This document shows positions 7,855 to 13,995 of a stretch of DNA of 16,261 bases, one piece after another. The DNA is from Cellvibrionales bacterium UBA1969. Lineage in GTDB: Bacteria; Pseudomonadota; Gammaproteobacteria; Pseudomonadales; UBA7434. How positions within the stretch are numbered: position 1 is the first letter of the stretch; the number at the start of each line of letters is the position of its first letter. A program made the translations under genes and the position numbers. Below the pieces are notes generated by a model that ran no database searches, was not told the DNA's origin, and saw nothing but the letters and a program-made list of their open reading frames with translations. The stretch spans positions 1,246 through 17,506 of the forward strand of contig DDDX01000050.1 in NCBI GenBank assembly GCA_002339085.1, read 5' to 3'.

Positions 7855-8167
7855 TAAGTGCTTTTCTTAGTCTTTCAGGATGGTAAATAACAACAAAAAT
7901 TAATCTAGCTACAGCAATTGATTTTGCTGCGTTTAACTTTTAGGCGCTTTTTTAAACCTTATTATTTATCGTGATTCGAAACCTGTTTCTGGCTTGCAAA
8001 AAGCGCCATAAGTTAATGTTTTCCTTACTGTAGCAGTCATATTTAACTATCAAGTTGAATCTTTTTTCAGTTTGGTGGTACTTCCCTTACGGCTGGTTTA
8101 TGCTTCTTATTGTTGAGTTTTATGTGATTGAAAATATTTTTTTAAAAAGATAACTAGGATCTGAGCT
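7855..8167. other. 313-base A/T-rich intergenic region before the hydratase-aldolase genes
   Basis: No coding frame here is supportable. The notable content is the nested inverted repeats at 7943-8007, listed separately. I find no strong -35/-10 pair. The last 40 bases are very A/T-rich, and AGGA at about 8156 provides a ribosome site for the next gene. I see no intrinsic terminator after the SDR gene. Confidence 0.6.
7943..8007. promoter_or_regulatory. candidate operator: GAAAC-CT-GTTTC palindrome inside a 10-base inverted repeat
   Basis: GAAACCTGTTTC at 7978-7989 is a palindrome with 5-base arms and a 2-base centre. It resembles binding sites of TetR-type regulators of acyl-CoA catabolism such as Pseudomonas PsrA (from memory, GAAAC/CAAAC half sites). 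It sits in the loop of a perfect 10-base inverted repeat, GGCGCTTTTT at 7943-7952 and AAAAAGCGCC at 7998-8007. The site lies about 180 bases before the hydratase-DUF35 gene. An acyl-CoA-responsive repressor is a reasonable guess; no regulator gene is in the window. Confidence 0.4.
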
Positions 8168-9139
8168 ATGACGCCGGAACAAACGAAAGCCTTCGAAGAG
8201 AAAGTCTATACCTTTGTTGGAAAGCCAATCTATAAGGGCCCACGACGCGGATACGATGATGTTAATTCAGCCATGATACGCCAATGGTGCGAAGTGATGG
8301 GTGAAAAAAATCCCGCCTATGTTGATCAAGATTGGGCTGAAAAAAGTACCCGTGGCCATTTAATTGCGCCGCCAGCCATGATGTATGCCTGGACTCAAGA
8401 GGGCTATAAAGTCGCTAGCGAGGGCCGTCCGACGGACGGTCAAGTTGAGATGGTTAAGTTCTTTGATAGCCATGGTTTTAGTGGTTCTTTAGGCACTAAT
8501 GTCGATCAAGAATATTTTGCTGAGGCTAAAGTCGGCGACGCTATTTTTGAAGAAAGTGTCATTGAGTCGATTTCAGAACAAAAAACAACGGCTAGAGGTG
8601 TTGGCTATTTTTTTGAAACCTATGCCAAGTTTACCAATCAAGATGACGTTTTGTTGGGCACTCAACGATTCAGAGTGTTCAAGTTTATTCCGCCAGAACA
8701 AGAAGAGGCTGCACCTACTAACAGCGATACGTTAGAAATTCCTACTAGAGTGGCTGCGCCACGAGGACAAGATAATAAATGGTGGTGGGACGCTTGCGAT
8801 GAAGGGAAGATATTGATACAGCGCTGCGCATCATGTGGTGCCTTACGACATCCGCCTAGACCCATGTGTGGAGTCTGCCAATCAACTGAATGGGATACGA
8901 TAGAGTCGTCATTAGACGGTGAATTGTTTAGCTTCGTTGAAATGCATCATCCTAAATTCCCTGGTTACCAATACCCTTTATTAGTAGGAGTAATTAGTTT
9001 GGCAGAGGGCACTCGCATTATTGCGAATGTTGTCGGTTGTGACGTAAAAGATGTTGAAATTGGCATGAAGTTGAAAGGTAAGGTCGAGCGAGTTGATGAA
9101 AAAACGATATTGCCTCAATTTTATCCTGTCAATAACTAA
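8168..9139 (+). CDS. ChsH2-like hydratase subunit: MaoC-like domain fused to DUF35 zinc-ribbon/OB domain
   Basis: The 323 residues form two domains. About 1-175 is a MaoC-like (FAS1-type dehydratase N) hot-dog domain with the typical GHLIAPPAMMYAW segment at 63-75. About 203-320 is a DUF35 domain: a rubredoxin-like zinc ribbon with Cys220, Cys223, Cys234 and Cys237, then an acyl-CoA-associated OB fold (AEGTRIIANVVG at 279-290). In actinobacterial ChsH2 this architecture pairs with ChsH1 to hydrate a steroid side-chain enoyl-CoA, and its DUF35 part docks the aldolase Ltp2, allowing substrate handover. The next two genes here are a ChsH1-like subunit and an Ltp2-like aldolase, in that order, which supports the same assembly. 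The linker (about 176-202) is acidic and proline-rich. ATG at 8168 has AGGA upstream. The DUF35 part is clearly paralogous to the gene at 11656. Confidence 0.85.
   Translation: MTPEQTKAFEEKVYTFVGKPIYKGPRRGYDDVNSAMIRQWCEVMGEKNPAYVDQDWAEKSTRGHLIAPPAMMYAWTQEGYKVASEGRPTDGQVEMVKFFDSHGFSGSLGTNVDQEYFAEAKVGDAIFEESVIESISEQKTTARGVGYFFETYAKFTNQDDVLLGTQRFRVFKFIPPEQEEAAPTNSDTLEIPTRVAAPRGQDNKWWWDACDEGKILIQRCASCGALRHPPRPMCGVCQSTEWDTIESSLDGELFSFVEMHHPKFPGYQYPLLVGVISLAEGTRIIANVVGCDVKDVEIGMKLKGKVERVDEKTILPQFYPVNN
8771..8790 (+). repeat. 20-base identity between the two DUF35 coding regions, copy A
   Basis: The 20 bases at 8771-8790 are identical to 11701-11720 and encode the conserved DNKWWWD entry of the DUF35 domain. 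This is a trace of the duplication that produced the fused and free DUF35 genes, helped by protein-level constraint on the tryptophans. Confidence 0.7.
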
Positions 9140-9165
9140 CGGCTAAGCTAAGGAGAAACAGCGTA

Positions 9166-9579
9166 ATGAAAACACTTAACTATACCGATGTTAGTATTGG
9201 CGATAAAATTCCTGATTTAGACATACCCATAACCGCATCGCTTATTTCATGCGCGGCATTGGCGACGCGAGATTTTGAGCCCTGTCATCATGATAAAACG
9301 GTTGCTCAGAGCATGGGCTTGCCGGATGTTTTTATGAATATATTAACCAGTCAGGCGTTAATGGCCCGTTTCGTCACCGATTGGTCCGGTCCTGAGGCAG
9401 TCATGAAGGCATTAAAGGTTAAGTTGGGAGCGCCGAATGTTCCAGGCATGACCATGACAGTCAGTGGTGAAATCGTTGAAAAAAATGACAACGAAAAAAG
9501 TATAAAAGTTGACGTTACGGGTGAGAATAATATTTGGGGAATGCACATGTCCGGTTCTGTGCAAATTGCACTGCCTTAA
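9166..9579 (+). CDS. ChsH1-like MaoC hydratase, catalytic subunit
   Basis: This is a single hot-dog-fold MaoC-like protein of 137 residues, the size of ChsH1. It retains the hydratase catalytic pair in RDFEPCHHDK: Asp36 and His41, with the five-residue spacing seen in ChsH1 (Asp29/His34 as I recall). The preceding protein lacks a clear copy of this motif, consistent with a heteromeric hydratase in which only this subunit is catalytic. The expected reaction adds water across an alpha,beta-unsaturated acyl-CoA to give the beta-hydroxyacyl-CoA that the aldolase then splits. The ATG at 9166 has AAGGAG nine bases upstream. It starts 26 bases after the previous stop and ends 24 bases before the aldolase gene, so these three are almost certainly co-translated and probably form one complex. 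Confidence 0.85.
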   Translation: MKTLNYTDVSIGDKIPDLDIPITASLISCAALATRDFEPCHHDKTVAQSMGLPDVFMNILTSQALMARFVTDWSGPEAVMKALKVKLGAPNVPGMTMTVSGEIVEKNDNEKSIKVDVTGENNIWGMHMSGSVQIALP

Positions 9580-9603
9580 TCCATTCCTGTTGGAGAAAAA
9601 AGT

Positions 9604-10779
9604 ATGACCATTAATGTTTCAGGCGAAGCCGCGATTGCCGGTGTAGCCAATACAGAATTTTCAAAAAACTCAGGCGTTTCTGAGTTGGAATTAGCCTCGG
9701 TAGCCGTCCGTGATGCCATTGCCGATGCAGGATTAAAACCCTCTGATGTCGATGGCATGACGACATTTACCCTCGACAACACCGATGAGATTGAAATAGC
9801 GCGCGCGGTTGGAATCGGTGACTTGACCTTTTACTCGCGTGTTCCTCATGGTGGCGGCGCTGCTACTGGTCTGGTTCATCAAGCAGTGATGGCTGTCGCC
9901 ACGGGAATGGCTGAAGTGGTGGTATGTTACCGTGCATTAAACGGACGCTCAGGCCATCGTTATAGTTCGGGTGTTGCAGGTCCACTACTAACCTCGGATG
10001 CTATTCACTGGGGTTGGTATACGCCATATGGCTTAATGACGCCAGCCAGTTGGGTGGCTATGTACACACAGCGGTACATGCATTTGGCAGAGGACGTACA
10101 AGACGCGATGTTTGAGATTGCCCATGTGCAGCGTCAATATGCAGCCAAAAATCCCGCGGCTTTTTTCTATCAACGTCCCTTTGATCGTGCGGATTACGAT
10201 GCTTCACGGCCCATTGTTTCACCGTTTAAAATGCTTGATTGCTGTATGGAAACTGACGGTGGCAGTGCCGTTGTGGTGACGACGGCCGAGCGAGCTAAAG
10301 ATTTAAAACATCCGGCTGTCATCGTTAAGGGCGTTGCGCAGGCTGCTGCTGCTGATATGGAGTCAATGACCAGTTTTTACCGGCCAGAAATCGCGCGTAT
10401 TCCGTCAATGGATATTGCCGCTAAGATGGCTTATGAACAGTCTGGCCTTTGTGCCGATGATATAGATGCGGCGGTCATTTATGACGCGTTTACACCAATC
10501 GTATTATGGCAGTTAGAATCATGGGGTTTTTGTGATTTATTAGAGGCGCCAAAATTTGTTTTAGATGGTGCGCTACGAAGTGATGGTCGTTTACCTACTA
10601 ATACTCATGGTGGTCAGTTGAGTGAGGCATACATTCACGGTGTTAATGGGATTGTTGAAGCCACCCGTTTAGTCCGAGGCCAATCGGTTAATCAACCTGC
10701 CAAAGAAGTGAATAATGTATTAGTAACATCTGGTGTTGGCGTGCCTACAGGTGGCGCCTTATTGGGCCGTTCGGATTAA
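9604..10779 (+). CDS. Ltp2-type thiolase-fold aldolase, copy 1
   Basis: This is a 391-residue thiolase-superfamily protein of the lipid-transfer/SCP-x group. It is better read as a retro-aldolase than a thiolase: where thiolases carry the nucleophilic cysteine it has HGGGAATG (82-89). It also has Tyr293 (YDAFT) and Tyr343 (SEAYIHG), which fall at the positions of the two tyrosines proposed as catalytic in mycobacterial Ltp2. NTHGG at 333-337 is conserved. Ltp2 cleaves the hydroxylated C3 side chain of a steroid acyl-CoA to a ketone plus propionyl-CoA and needs a DUF35 partner, which the gene at 8168 supplies. GGAG precedes the ATG. It is roughly two-thirds identical to copy 2 (12099) over the first 100 residues by eye. 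The steroid substrate is inference; another branched acyl-CoA is possible. Confidence 0.82.
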   Translation: MTINVSGEAAIAGVANTEFSKNSGVSELELASVAVRDAIADAGLKPSDVDGMTTFTLDNTDEIEIARAVGIGDLTFYSRVPHGGGAATGLVHQAVMAVATGMAEVVVCYRALNGRSGHRYSSGVAGPLLTSDAIHWGWYTPYGLMTPASWVAMYTQRYMHLAEDVQDAMFEIAHVQRQYAAKNPAAFFYQRPFDRADYDASRPIVSPFKMLDCCMETDGGSAVVVTTAERAKDLKHPAVIVKGVAQAAAADMESMTSFYRPEIARIPSMDIAAKMAYEQSGLCADDIDAAVIYDAFTPIVLWQLESWGFCDLLEAPKFVLDGALRSDGRLPTNTHGGQLSEAYIHGVNGIVEATRLVRGQSVNQPAKEVNNVLVTSGVGVPTGGALLGRSD

Positions 10780-10797
10780 TGATAAAGTGAGAAAACT

Positions 10798-11610
10798 ATG
10801 ACAAAGCGTTTTTCTAACAAAATTGCTATTGTGACTGGGGCAAGTTTAGGTATAGGCCGAAGTACTGCTATTCAATTAGCCCAAGAGGGGGCGCACGTCA
10901 TTGGTTGTTCGCGTCGCAAGCCCAAGCTTGATGAACTTGCTGAACGCATATCTAAAGACGGTGGTCAGTTTACGGGATATGCACTTGATGTAAACGATGC
11001 CCTTGCTGTCGAGCGATTTGTCGAAGAGGTGATAGAGAAATTTGGTCGTTTGGATGTGTTAGTTAACAATGCTCCCTCGGTAAAAGGCGGTATGATAGAG
11101 CACACCAGTCTTAATGATTGGCAATCAAATTTCAAAGCATCAGTCGACAGTGTTTTCATTGCAACCAAGACGGCTTTTAAGGCAATGTATCAACAAGGCT
11201 CCGGCGCGGTAGTGACAGTGTCATCAGTGAGCAGTCTGCGAGGCGGAATGGCAGCCAGTGCCTACTCGTCATCTAAGGCCGCTATCAATCACTTCACTAG
11301 TTGTGCCGCAATGGAAGCGGCACCTTATAATGTCAGAGTAAATGTTGTTGCTCCGGGTTCGGTTAAAACGCCAGGTCTAGATCAGGCAACCGGTAAGAGT
11401 GAAGTGATGATGAATACGATTGCTGGTTCGATACCCATGCAGCGTCATGCTGAGCCCGAGGAAATAGCCGAGGCGATCTGTTTTTTATGTTCGGATCAGG
11501 CTTCTTTTGTTACAGGTATTGTCTTGCCCGTTGATGGCGGTAAGACGCAGCAGCTTTATATTCCTGATTTCGATATAACTGCGCTAGACAACGCAAAAGT
11601 TGACAGTTGA
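10798..11610 (+). CDS. short-chain dehydrogenase/reductase, second of the island
   Basis: This classical SDR of 270 residues has TGASLGIG at 13-20, SRR at 38-40 after strand 2 (suggesting NADP), catalytic Ser143, Tyr156 and Lys160 (YSSSK) and APGSVKTPG near 189-197. The C-terminal VDGG segment is normal for the family and is followed by a tail of about 20 residues. The usual NNAG motif reads NNAP (90-93), a substitution in the cofactor-stabilising turn; the enzyme is otherwise complete. It starts 18 bases after the first aldolase gene and is followed by the free DUF35 gene, so it sits between the two aldolase modules. A role in oxidising or reducing a hydroxyl or keto group of the substrate or cleaved product fits; which one cannot be told. 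Confidence 0.85.
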   Translation: MTKRFSNKIAIVTGASLGIGRSTAIQLAQEGAHVIGCSRRKPKLDELAERISKDGGQFTGYALDVNDALAVERFVEEVIEKFGRLDVLVNNAPSVKGGMIEHTSLNDWQSNFKASVDSVFIATKTAFKAMYQQGSGAVVTVSSVSSLRGGMAASAYSSSKAAINHFTSCAAMEAAPYNVRVNVVAPGSVKTPGLDQATGKSEVMMNTIAGSIPMQRHAEPEEIAEAICFLCSDQASFVTGIVLPVDGGKTQQLYIPDFDITALDNAKVDS

Positions 11611-11655
11611 GACCATTAACGCGAAAACACTTTTCCCTTAAGGTGAATAATCGAT

Positions 11656-12066
11656 ATGAGTGAATCGTTAGTATCACGAATAAAGCCCGTACTAGGTTTG
11701 GATAATAAATGGTGGTGGGATCAAGCTGCTGAGGGAGTGCTTGCTATCCAGCGTTGCCAAGGTTGTCAATCATTGAGGCATCCGCCACGCCCCATGTGCG
11801 ATCAATGTCAGTCACAAGAATGGGATTTTATCTCGGCATCAGGTAAGGGTACTGTTTGTAGTTTTACGGTGCTGCACCATCCCAAGTTTCCCGGCTACGA
11901 TTATCCATTGATTATTGTGCTGGTTGAGCTTGCTGAGGGAACACGTATTACCTCTCAATTGACCGGTTGTGAACCTGACGAGGTAGATTTTGATATGCCA
12001 GTTGAAATGGTGATGCAACGGGATGCTGATGGTTTTCAGTTGCCATACTTTCGCCCCTCCCAATAA
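11656..12066 (+). CDS. free-standing DUF35 zinc-ribbon/OB-fold protein, aldolase partner
   Basis: This 136-residue protein is a single DUF35 domain. The zinc ribbon is C..C-x10-C..C in RCQGCQSLRHPPRPMCDQCQ, followed by the OB fold with AEGTRITSQLTG. Such proteins have no known activity alone but bind and activate thiolase-fold enzymes. The neighbouring second aldolase gene (32 bases downstream) is its obvious partner. It is clearly related to the C-terminal domain of the gene at 8168: DNKWWWD, RHPPRPMC, HHPKFPGY and YPL are shared, and 20 bases are identical (8771-8790 and 11701-11720). Unlike that copy it has no hydratase domain; about 17 residues precede the DUF35 domain. AAGGTG lies somewhat far (about 12 bases) upstream of the ATG. 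Confidence 0.85.
   Translation: MSESLVSRIKPVLGLDNKWWWDQAAEGVLAIQRCQGCQSLRHPPRPMCDQCQSQEWDFISASGKGTVCSFTVLHHPKFPGYDYPLIIVLVELAEGTRITSQLTGCEPDEVDFDMPVEMVMQRDADGFQLPYFRPSQ
11701..11720 (+). repeat. 20-base identity between the two DUF35 coding regions, copy B
   Basis: This is the second copy of the exact 20-base match at 8771-8790, at the beginning of the free-standing DUF35 domain. It lies inside coding sequence and is not a mobile repeat. Confidence 0.7.
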
Positions 12067-12098
12067 TCATATATTGCTTTAGGTAGTTAAAATTAATA

Positions 12099-13265
12099 AT
12101 GAATAGCTTACATAATAAGGCCGCTATTGCCGGTATTGGTTGCACTGAATTTTCTAAAGCATCAGGCCGTTCTGAACTATCTCTTGCTTCAGAGGCAGTG
12201 GTAGCAGCGGTTACTGACGCTGGCCTTGCACCGTCAGAGATTGACGGTTTGGTCAGTTATACGCTTGATCCTACTGATGAGATAGAGGTTGCTCGAAGTG
12301 TTGGAGCCGGCGACTTGACTTTTTTTAGTAAGGTCAACTATGGCGGTGGCGCGGCGGTTGGTGTGGTTCATCAAGCCGTTATGGCCGTGGCAACTGGCCA
12401 AGCGAATAATGTAGTCGTTTATCGCGCTATGAATGGTCGTTCTGGGCAGCGAAATGGGCAAGGTGTATCAGGGCAAATTGTCACCAGTGACTTGGTGCAT
12501 TGGTCGTGGTATCAGGTTTATGGCATGTTAACGCCCGGATCTTGGATTGCCATGATTGCAAATAAATACATGAATAAGTATGACGTCACTGCTGAGGACT
12601 TGGGTCGTGTTGCTATTTCGCAACGGAATTATGCAGTGACAAATCCACGAGCCTTTGGCTATCAAAAACCTTTAACGATGGAGGATTATCTAGCCTCCAA
12701 GATGATTGCATCTCCATTACGCTTATATGATTTTTGTCAAGAATCAGATGGTGGTTGTGCGTTGTTAATTACTAGCACTGAAAGAGCTATTGACTTAAAG
12801 CAGAAGCCGGCAGTAATTAGAGGGATTACCCAGGCATCAACGCAAGGGCAGGAGCAAATGACTAGCTTCTATCGTAATGAACTAAGCACCTTGCCAGAAA
12901 TGGAGTTAGCGGCCAAGCGTGTGTATGCACAGAGCGGATTACAGGCCAGCGATATTGACGCTGCTTGTTTGTATGATGCATTCACCAGTGAAGTTGTCAT
13001 GCAATTGGAAAGTTTTGGCTTTTGTGGTCCCGGTGAGGCAAAAGATTTTATTAAAGAGGGTGGCCTCGATATCGATGGGCGCTTACCAAACAATACTCAT
13101 GGGGGCTTATTGTCTGAGGCTTATATTCATGGTTTAAATAATATTGCTGAGGCTGTTAGGCTGATCAGGGGAGAATCAACCAATCAGCCCAAAGGCATTA
13201 AGCATGTGTTAGTGAGTAGTGGTGTTGGCGTGCCAACGGGGGCAATGATATTAGGTCAAAGCTAA
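12099..13265 (+). CDS. Ltp2-type thiolase-fold aldolase, copy 2
   Basis: This 388-residue paralogue of the aldolase at 9604 keeps all the features used there: the cysteine-less YGGGAAVG (81-88), Tyr292 (YDAFT), NTHGG at 332-336 and Tyr342 (SEAYIHG). Conservation of both tyrosines argues that it is active. Differences concentrate in the middle and late portions (about 115-210 and 300-325), which could alter acyl-CoA or ring specificity. It starts 32 bases after the free DUF35 gene, and the pair resembles a self-contained DUF35-aldolase unit. The ATG at 12099 has no good Shine-Dalgarno (AGG is 16 bases away), so translation may depend on coupling to the DUF35 gene. A successive round of side-chain shortening is one explanation; a different stereoisomer or chain length is another. 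Confidence 0.82.
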   Translation: MNSLHNKAAIAGIGCTEFSKASGRSELSLASEAVVAAVTDAGLAPSEIDGLVSYTLDPTDEIEVARSVGAGDLTFFSKVNYGGGAAVGVVHQAVMAVATGQANNVVVYRAMNGRSGQRNGQGVSGQIVTSDLVHWSWYQVYGMLTPGSWIAMIANKYMNKYDVTAEDLGRVAISQRNYAVTNPRAFGYQKPLTMEDYLASKMIASPLRLYDFCQESDGGCALLITSTERAIDLKQKPAVIRGITQASTQGQEQMTSFYRNELSTLPEMELAAKRVYAQSGLQASDIDAACLYDAFTSEVVMQLESFGFCGPGEAKDFIKEGGLDIDGRLPNNTHGGLLSEAYIHGLNNIAEAVRLIRGESTNQPKGIKHVLVSSGVGVPTGAMILGQS

Positions 13266-13342
13266 TTTTCTTAAAAAAATTGGTGGTATTAAAATTTAAC
13301 TGATAGGCAATGAATTTTAAGTTTTAACGCGAGGATTCAGTT

Positions 13343-13975
13343 ATGGATTTAGAAGCACGTATCGATCGATTGGAGTCGCTCGATAGTATTCGTCAGCTGG
13401 CTGCTAAGTACGCTTTGTCGCTGGATATGCGTGACCTCGATGCCCATGTGAATTTATTTGCTGAGGATATTCGTGTCAGTCGCGATTTAACAGGGCGTGC
13501 TCATTTGAAACGTTGGCTTGATGATACCTTAAGACTTCAATTCACCGGCACTTCTCATCATATTGGTGGCCATGTCATCGAGTTTGACGACCCCGACCAT
13601 GCTGTGGGTGTGGTGTATTCTAAAAACGAACATGAAACGCCTTCTTCGTCAGCCAACGATGAGTGGGTGATAATGCAAATGCTGTATTGGGATCAATATG
13701 AGCGCATCGACGGCTGTTGGTACTTTCGTCGCCGATTACCTTGTTATTGGTATGCGGTTGATTTAAATAAACCGCCACTTGGCGATAACAAAATGCGCTG
13801 GCCAGATCGTGAACCTTATCAAGGTGCGTTCCATGATTTATGGCCCAGTTGGCAAACTTTTTGGGAGAACCCTCCGAGTGAAACACTAGCTGAAGTAGCT
13901 GCGCCGGCGCCGCTGGATTCTTTTTTGAAAACGATGCGAGCTGACCAAGCGGAACCTAAAATTCGTATTCGCTAA
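13343..13975 (+). CDS. SnoaL/NTF2-fold protein, possible hydroxysteroid dehydratase
   Basis: This 210-residue protein has a SnoaL-like (NTF2 cone) domain at about 5-150 and a tryptophan-rich C-terminal extension. Its start (ARIDRLESLDSIRQLAAKY) resembles bile-acid 7-alpha-dehydratase BaiE. It keeps Tyr23 and Asp28 with the same spacing as BaiE Tyr30/Asp35, and histidines at 72, 73 and 77 near the place of BaiE His83. BaiE removes water from a 7-hydroxy-3-oxo-4-ene bile acyl-CoA, and related SnoaL dehydratases are known in environmental bile-acid degraders. The fold is used for many isomerase and dehydratase reactions, so the activity is inference; overall similarity is limited to these features. 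It is about 44 residues longer than BaiE. GAGGA lies eight bases before the ATG. The OYE gene follows 20 bases later. Confidence 0.7.
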   Translation: MDLEARIDRLESLDSIRQLAAKYALSLDMRDLDAHVNLFAEDIRVSRDLTGRAHLKRWLDDTLRLQFTGTSHHIGGHVIEFDDPDHAVGVVYSKNEHETPSSSANDEWVIMQMLYWDQYERIDGCWYFRRRLPCYWYAVDLNKPPLGDNKMRWPDREPYQGAFHDLWPSWQTFWENPPSETLAEVAAPAPLDSFLKTMRADQAEPKIRIR

Positions 13976-13995
13976 GATAGTTATAGGAGCTACCG

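Noticed and set aside
11619..11645. GAAAA-CAC-TTTTC hairpin before the free DUF35 gene
   Set aside because: It has a five-base A/T-rich stem with a three-base loop and no T tail; too weak to call.
9604..13265. Reading the two thiolase-fold proteins as acetyl-CoA acyltransferases
   Set aside because: Both lack the nucleophilic cysteine at the usual thiolase position and have the two Ltp2-type tyrosines and DUF35 partners instead.
13289..13320. TTAAAATT / AATTTTAA inverted repeat before the SnoaL gene
   Set aside because: It is composed only of A and T in an A/T-rich gap; such matches are expected by chance.
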